Of a DNA stretch of 64,000 nt, positions 59,725 to 64,000 are shown in pieces. The translations under genes were made by a program, and so were the position numbers. This stretch comes from Priapulus caudatus (lineage: Eukaryota; Priapulida; Priapulimorpha; Priapulimorphida; Priapulidae). The notes beneath the pieces were generated by a model. It was not told where the DNA came from and searched no databases. It was given only the letters and a program-made list of their open reading frames with translations. Location of the stretch: contig NW_014577114.1 of NCBI RefSeq assembly GCF_000485595.1, positions 513,961-577,960 on the forward strand, written 5' to 3'. Numbering within the stretch: position 1 is the first letter of the stretch; each line of letters begins with the position of its first letter.

Positions 59725-60415
59725 CTACACAACAACAGGTCTTATTTTTTTTAATGCACTTTTCCACGAGGACATGTGTTTTTGTTGAGCAGGAAAACTC
59801 ACGATATCGTTCAGACGTAATCGATGTAATATATAGCTGACGTTGTCGCTAAACGTATCGTATCTCCCGATGGTGTCGTAATGCACGAGGCAGGGATTAC
59901 ACAAATCGACTATTCTGCTCCAGTGATCGTCTGCTCAGCGAAGCCTTACCAGGTATCGCGCGAATTCATCTAAAGTCACTGGATCTTTGTCATTCACAAT
60001 CATATTTCCTCTCCGAAATAATCTCTTAATCTTACGCCCAGTCACGTTCCAAAAGACATCGTTTCCGGGATTTAACTTGTCCCGGTATACCGAGAAAAGC
60101 CGCTCAAACGGATGACGCGTGAACATGAACTTGAAGTAGTGTTTTAGTCGAAGCTGACGCTCCGTAGGAGTGTAGTTGGCGAGTAGCCGCATGTGGTCAT
60201 ATATAGCAAAGTGCGCGTCGCTGGACGAGATGTCGGGACTTGCTCTGCCGCCCGCCAGTATATCGTGTGCTCGGATTAGCGTAACCTTCCAGTTGGTACT
60301 GGCGATTTTCGGCACTGCACTGTTCGCAGTACATGCACTTTAATTCGTCACTAACGAACAGTCTTCGTAAGTGACGCTCAGTGGTGATGCTCTTGTCACC
60401 AGATTTCGCGCACAT
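59725..60415 (-). pseudogene. Carbohydrate sulfotransferase (CHST8-14/HNK-1 family), disrupted
   Basis: The minus strand reads HLRRLFVSDELKCMYCE, then (one frame on) VPKIASTNWKVTLIRA, the 5'-phosphosulfate loop of PAPS. FKFMFTRHPFERLFSVYRDK follows, the 3'-phosphate loop, then DPVTLDEFARYLVRLR. After a TGA (59935-59937) the same frame continues DHWSRIVDLCNPCLVHYDTI and GRYDTFSDNVSYIL, the conserved C-terminal block. These Golgi type II enzymes transfer sulfate to chondroitin, dermatan or N-glycan sugars. The N-terminal membrane anchor is not in this segment and may lie in an upstream exon, or the ATG at 60415 may be the start. Two lesions (a frameshift near 60315-60325 beside a CAGTGCAGTG tandem, and the TGA) suggest a pseudogene, though assembly error could explain both. 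Confidence 0.82.
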
Positions 60416-61180
60416 TTTTTAAAGCAAATGAATCCGGTTGCGGTTGCGGTTGAGTTTTGGCTCGGTGCACAGGTTGCTGTCGCTCGAGAGTCGAGTATTG
60501 TTAACCGAACTGAACGACTGTCGCCAGCGGTTGATTACAGTCCGCCTTTCAACGCTTGGTCGGTAGCGAACGTCGCCGCTTTGTACCTGAAAATTATTGT
60601 TGACATTATACATCAAAGGGAGGAGCAGGCGATTCACACGTTATATGATTGTAAAAAAATCTACCGCGTAGTAATTGTTGCAGAGCTTGTCATGTGCCAT
60701 GAAATGTAAACACATATTACACACTGAAAATGTGTCTCGCTAAGCGCAAACCGTAAAGCGGTGCTGCCACTCAGTGCATACACTGGTTTCTCACACCACC
60801 AACACCATCCATGCGCGCAAAGGGCAAAAGAAGGCTTGAACCAGTAACCGGGAACACTATATAAGATTTGGTAAAACGCATAGATAATAAAAATATGGGG
60901 AATTCTGAAATTCAAAATTTTCAGCCTAACCTAATAATAATGTTTGCCGTATGATATGACGGATTTCACCGTCGGTTTGTTGATTATAATATTATTATGG
61001 TGCGGCCATAGTTCGTTCAATTGCCGTAGATTTCGGTGTTGAGGAAGCTGTAGCAAGGGCAAAGGGGCTACACTGGCACACCTATATGATATCGTGCTGG
61101 CTAGTTCTAAACAACGGATATGTTGTACATGGCATGTGCTGTATTATATCTATGAGGTGGTCAAGGTGGAATAATACGTG
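60416..61180. other. Intergenic/upstream of the sulfotransferase, no gene seen
   Basis: No upstream sulfotransferase exon with a membrane segment was recognised; the minus frame ending at 60419 is closed by TAA two codons before the ATG. Confidence 0.45.
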
Positions 61181-61300
61181 CGAGCGTGTGTCGGCGTGTA
61201 CATGTGTACGCGTGTGTGGGTACGCGCGCGCGTGTTTGTGCGCGCGTGTGTGTGCAGCTGTGCGTGCGTTCGTGCGTGCGTGTGTGTGCGCGTGTGTGTG

Positions 61301-61356
<56 letters not shown>

Positions 61357-61396
61357 CGTGAGTCGGTGCGTGCGAGTGTGTGTACGACTAACGTAC
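61181..61396. repeat. TGCG and (GA)n simple repeats
   Basis: GTGCGTGC-type units followed by a 50-bp GA run with one GATAGA interruption, up to the gap. A nearly identical GA/TGCG stretch lies in the spacer of the palindrome (about 61953-62002). Confidence 0.9.
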
Positions 61397-61446
61397 NNNN
61401 NNNNNNNNNNNNNNNNNNNNNNNNNNNNNNNNNNNNNNNNNNNNNN
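61397..61446. other. 50-N assembly gap
   Basis: Exactly 50 N, a conventional scaffold-gap size, at the outer edge of the left palindrome arm. Confidence 0.98.
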
Positions 61447-62411
61447 ACGGAATGCCGTGCACTCCAGGCTATAACTACTGCCATAGGTAAACTTCCGCGC
61501 TTACGTCCTCGTTCGTCTGTGAAATGGAGCTTATCGATTTTCAATTTCAATAAATGGAAATAGTCATTTGCGCGAATTGCCCCAGCTTTACCAATAAATA
61601 CATGTCATAACTTAATGGTTCCGTTATACTGATAAAACTATGACAAATTTATGTTAATCGTTCCTTGCTGCTCATTGTTTATATAAAACTGGATTTAAAT
61701 TTTGTCAAATAGTATACTCTGCTGTCTAACAAATTACCTGATAAAGTTCCATATCGGCGCACACATGGAAATACACGAGCTATAAACCGCAGTTTTTAAA
61801 ACAAGGTTATTATTTCACGCAGCGTGTAGAAGACGCGGCGTGTACGATTGGGGTCGTGATTTCGTACTTTTGTTCGCGATTGAAATACATCGATACTGTC
61901 TGCTAGTGCTACTCTGCTGTACCGTACCATCCGCCTTCGGTCCGGTACAGCAGAGAGAGATAGAGAGAGAGAGAGAGCGTGCGTGCGTGCGCGTGTGTGT
62001 ACGCAATCGTACACGCCGCGTCTTCTACACGCTGCGTGAAATAATAACCCTTGTTTTAAAAACTGCGGTTTTATAGCTCGTGTATTTCCATGTGTGCGCC
62101 GATATGGGAACTTTATCAGGTAATTTGTTAGACAGCAGAGTATACTATTTGACAAAATTTAAATCCAGTTTTATATAAAACAATAGCAGCAAGGGAACGA
62201 TTAACATAAATTTGTCATAGTTTTATCAGTATAACGGAACCATTAAGTTATGACATTGATTTATTGTAAAGCTGGGGCAATTCGCGCAAATGACTATTTC
62301 CATTTATTGAAATTGAAAATCGATATAGCTCCATTTCACAGACGAACGAGGACGTAAGCGCGGAAGTTTACCTATGGCAGTAGTTATAGCCTGGAGTGCA
62401 CGGCATTCCGT
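61447..62411. repeat. Large palindrome: 404-408 bp arms, 153-bp spacer
   Basis: 61447-61850 is repeated in inverse orientation at 62004-62411 with only a few differences (for example AGCTTATCGATT against AATCGATATAGCT, and single-base indels in homopolymers). The spacer holds its own short hairpin, TCTGCTGTACCG/CGGTACAGCAGA, and a GA/TGCG tract. No coding frame. Confidence 0.92.
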
Positions 62412-62639
62412 ACTCGTTCGATTGCTATGTGACTCAAACTATGTGAACTGTTTTGACCAATTTGTGACTGCACGCGTTCTTTGTATCTCTAACTGTGTTT
62501 GTAGTTATTCTGCGCACGTCCTAGGAAGATATAATTTTGTCTTTAATTCTAAATCCGACTAAATTTGTCGAGAGTTACTGACACGACTTAAAAATGATTG
62601 ATAGCATTAACCTACGAGGGTAACGAACTAGTGTACGAA
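62412..62639. other. Intergenic, nothing seen
   Basis: No supported feature. Confidence 0.5.
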
Positions 62640-62682
62640 AGCTCTGTGGGCGCAGCTTGTATATAGTTTCTAGGGGGTGACT

Positions 62683-62742
62683 GTCCGCTACTCCGAAGGC
62701 CCACTAGTCCGCAGGCTCACTAGTCCGAAACACTCACAGTGG
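62683..62742 (+). repeat. CACTAGTCCGAAGGCC tandem cluster (left)
   Basis: About three 16-bp units of the type C(A)CTAGTCCGAAGGC, imperfect. Confidence 0.75.
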
Positions 62743-62803
62743 ATGTAGGCGGAGGTGTGGGGGGGGGGAGGTGTGTGGATGTGTGGCAAAATTGTAGACT
62801 ACG

Positions 62804-62920
62804 GTAAAACCTCGTTATACCGCCCCTCGTAATACCGCCAATCTCACTTATCGCCAGGAAAATGCCAATGTACAGATCGTTTGTATCTATTTGTACGTAA
62901 TTTAGCCTCGTAATACCGCC
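62804..62920. mobile_element. Tigger/pogo-like terminus fragment
   Basis: TA followed by CGGTAAAACCTCGTTATACC, then GCCCCTCGTAATACCGCC twice. The CCTCGTTATA terminal style is that of pogo/Tigger elements. A 93-codon minus frame (62844-63125) runs into it. No matching inverted end was found nearby, so this is a fragment at best. Confidence 0.35.
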
Positions 62921-63161
62921 CCTCGTACACCATAAAACAAAATAATTCACACAATTTACACATTTTTGGCTCTAGAAAATTTAATTTGTTCAGTTTTCTG
63001 AAAATACACAGCAGCGTTCTAACCAGTGACAGTGTATCTGCATGGCCATCTGCACCATGATGTTTATGACATTTATCTCTCCACTCTCCTGCTACCAACC
63101 ATGACGTGGCGCCATCAATCAGCATGCAATTTGCTAAATAATATCAGTAAAAATTTTTAGT

Positions 63162-63256
63162 TTTCTCTTCGGACTAGTGAGCGTTCGAACTAGTCTTGGA
63201 CTAGTGGGCCTTCGGACTAGTAAACCTTCGGACCAGTGACCCTTCGGACTGACAAG
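63162..63256 (-). repeat. CACTAGTCCGAAGGCC tandem cluster (right, inverted)
   Basis: About six imperfect 16-bp units in the opposite orientation to the 62683-62742 cluster (CTTCGGACTAGTGAGC, GGACTAGTGGGCCTTC and variants). Together the two clusters frame about 420 bp. Confidence 0.8.
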
Positions 63257-63529
63257 CTGTAACCAGTTTTAGGGATGCGTTCTATTATCGACCACGAGCT
63301 GTGCATTTACGTATCGCACTATGCGAGATTTCTACTTGGCATTCCAAACTGCATTAAAATTAAGTTTAGTAAAATACTTCCTGTACATGATAGTACATAG
63401 TATGTGATCTTGTGCTGTCAAAATTTCTGCATAGTTTCGTACGTATAATTATTGTCCAATTGTGATATTTTTGCACACGAATAACCAGTATGTGAGTTTC
63501 TGTAAAGCAACATCTCTCCTGAGATTTTC
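63257..63529. other. Intergenic, nothing seen
   Basis: No supported feature. Confidence 0.5.
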
Positions 63530-63690
63530 ACTTATTATTAGACTTAATATTATTAAGACTTATTAGACTTATTATTAGACTTAATATTATTAAGACTTAT
63601 TAGACTTATTATTAGACTTAATATTATTAAGACTTATTAGACTTATTATTAGACTTATTATTAGACTTATTATTAGACTTATTATTAGAC
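63530..63690. repeat. AT-rich tandem repeat, 37-bp and 12-bp units
   Basis: Three units of 37 bp (each containing ACTTATTATTAG, ACTTAATATTATTAAG and ACTTATTAG) are followed by about five units of the 12-mer ACTTATTATTAG. The 37-bp unit contains the palindrome CTTAATATTATTAAG. Confidence 0.92.
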
Positions 63691-64000
63691 ATAATGGATG
63701 GTTGACGTTAATAACTGTACGCATAGAGCAATATGAATCTTGATCAACACACCAAACATACAGGTCTCACACTACACCAAGCAGCTTCTTCTTGAAAAGC
63801 ATCCAAACATTATATAAAAACTAGAGTTTTTTTTCGCAAACCATGTTCTGCTTCTATCGCAACATAAAAATTGTATTTGGCCCGGTGTCTCACGGGTTTT
63901 ACCGCTCTACAGATTAATCATTATTGTGATATAGGCGACATGATTTATATGTGAATTTTCGATTAGTCTAGAAAGAACTGGCAACTTTATTTCGTGCAGG
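63691..64000. other. Intergenic, nothing seen
   Basis: No supported feature up to the window end. Confidence 0.5.

Noticed and set aside
59940-59955. Splice donor CTG^GTAAGG in the sulfotransferase
   Set aside because: The conserved C-terminal block continues in the same frame only a few codons later after a TGA, so an intron here is not needed and would remove conserved sequence.
60700-60900. Possible tRNA-derived SINE on the minus strand (GGTTCAAGCC)
   Set aside because: Only a weak B-box-like word; no A box, tail or second copy in the window.

Overview
The window looks like nuclear DNA of a bilaterian invertebrate, most likely marine. The evidence is low gene density, spliceosomal GT..AG signals, long microsatellites, many transposable-element (TE) families, and two host-type gene fragments with animal-specific families. 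One is the first coding exon of an RGK-type small GTPase (17.5-18.4 kb, + strand). The other is a disrupted carbohydrate sulfotransferase of the CHST8-14/HNK-1 class (59.7-60.4 kb, - strand). I cannot name the species. Many reading frames are broken by single-base indels, and there are two N gaps, so part of the apparent decay may be assembly error.

Layout. 1-11.4 kb is a repeat-rich block. Two direct copies (about 1-2053 and 6.95-8.99 kb, offset about 6.9 kb) carry the 5' part of a minus-strand CR1/L2-like LINE with an SGNH-esterase and EEP endonuclease, then about 1 kb of flank holding a small non-autonomous Helentron, then the start of a multi-copy gene. The right copy continues into the LINE reverse transcriptase and tail (down to 3.88 kb) and, in the other direction, into the rest of that gene (8.9-11.4 kb), which has a FEN1/PIN-like core and a C-terminal CXC cysteine domain. 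11.4-31.7 kb is mostly intergenic or intronic, with a long triplet array, TG, TA and CTCAC microsatellites, a THAP-like fragment, the RGK exon, small inverted-repeat elements, a second non-autonomous Helentron and a 1.9 kb GGAT/GATA satellite. 31.75-33.53 kb is a TA-flanked, Tigger/pogo-like element containing TTAGGG repeats and a foldback. 36.35-38.17 kb is a hAT-like element with a perfect 8-bp target duplication.

The most informative object is an almost complete autonomous Helentron (Helitron2) at 43.82-51.93 kb. It has both asymmetric terminal inverted repeats, a 3' hairpin ending in CTAG, a TATA promoter, a predicted 5' leader intron that splits a candidate start codon, 23-residue N-terminal repeats, Cys-pair zinc motifs, OTU protease, HUH Rep, PIF1 helicase with two further introns, and a C-terminal EEP endonuclease. 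It is decayed by several stops and frameshifts, and its P-loop segment is tandemly duplicated (105 bp). Its terminal sequences match the small elements at 1.6, 8.5 and 28.8 kb, which are therefore its probable non-autonomous relatives.

52-64 kb is again intergenic, with ATCT satellites, the sulfotransferase, a 404-bp-arm palindrome next to a 50-N gap, inverted clusters of a 16-bp CTAGTCCGAA motif, and an AT-rich tandem repeat at the end.
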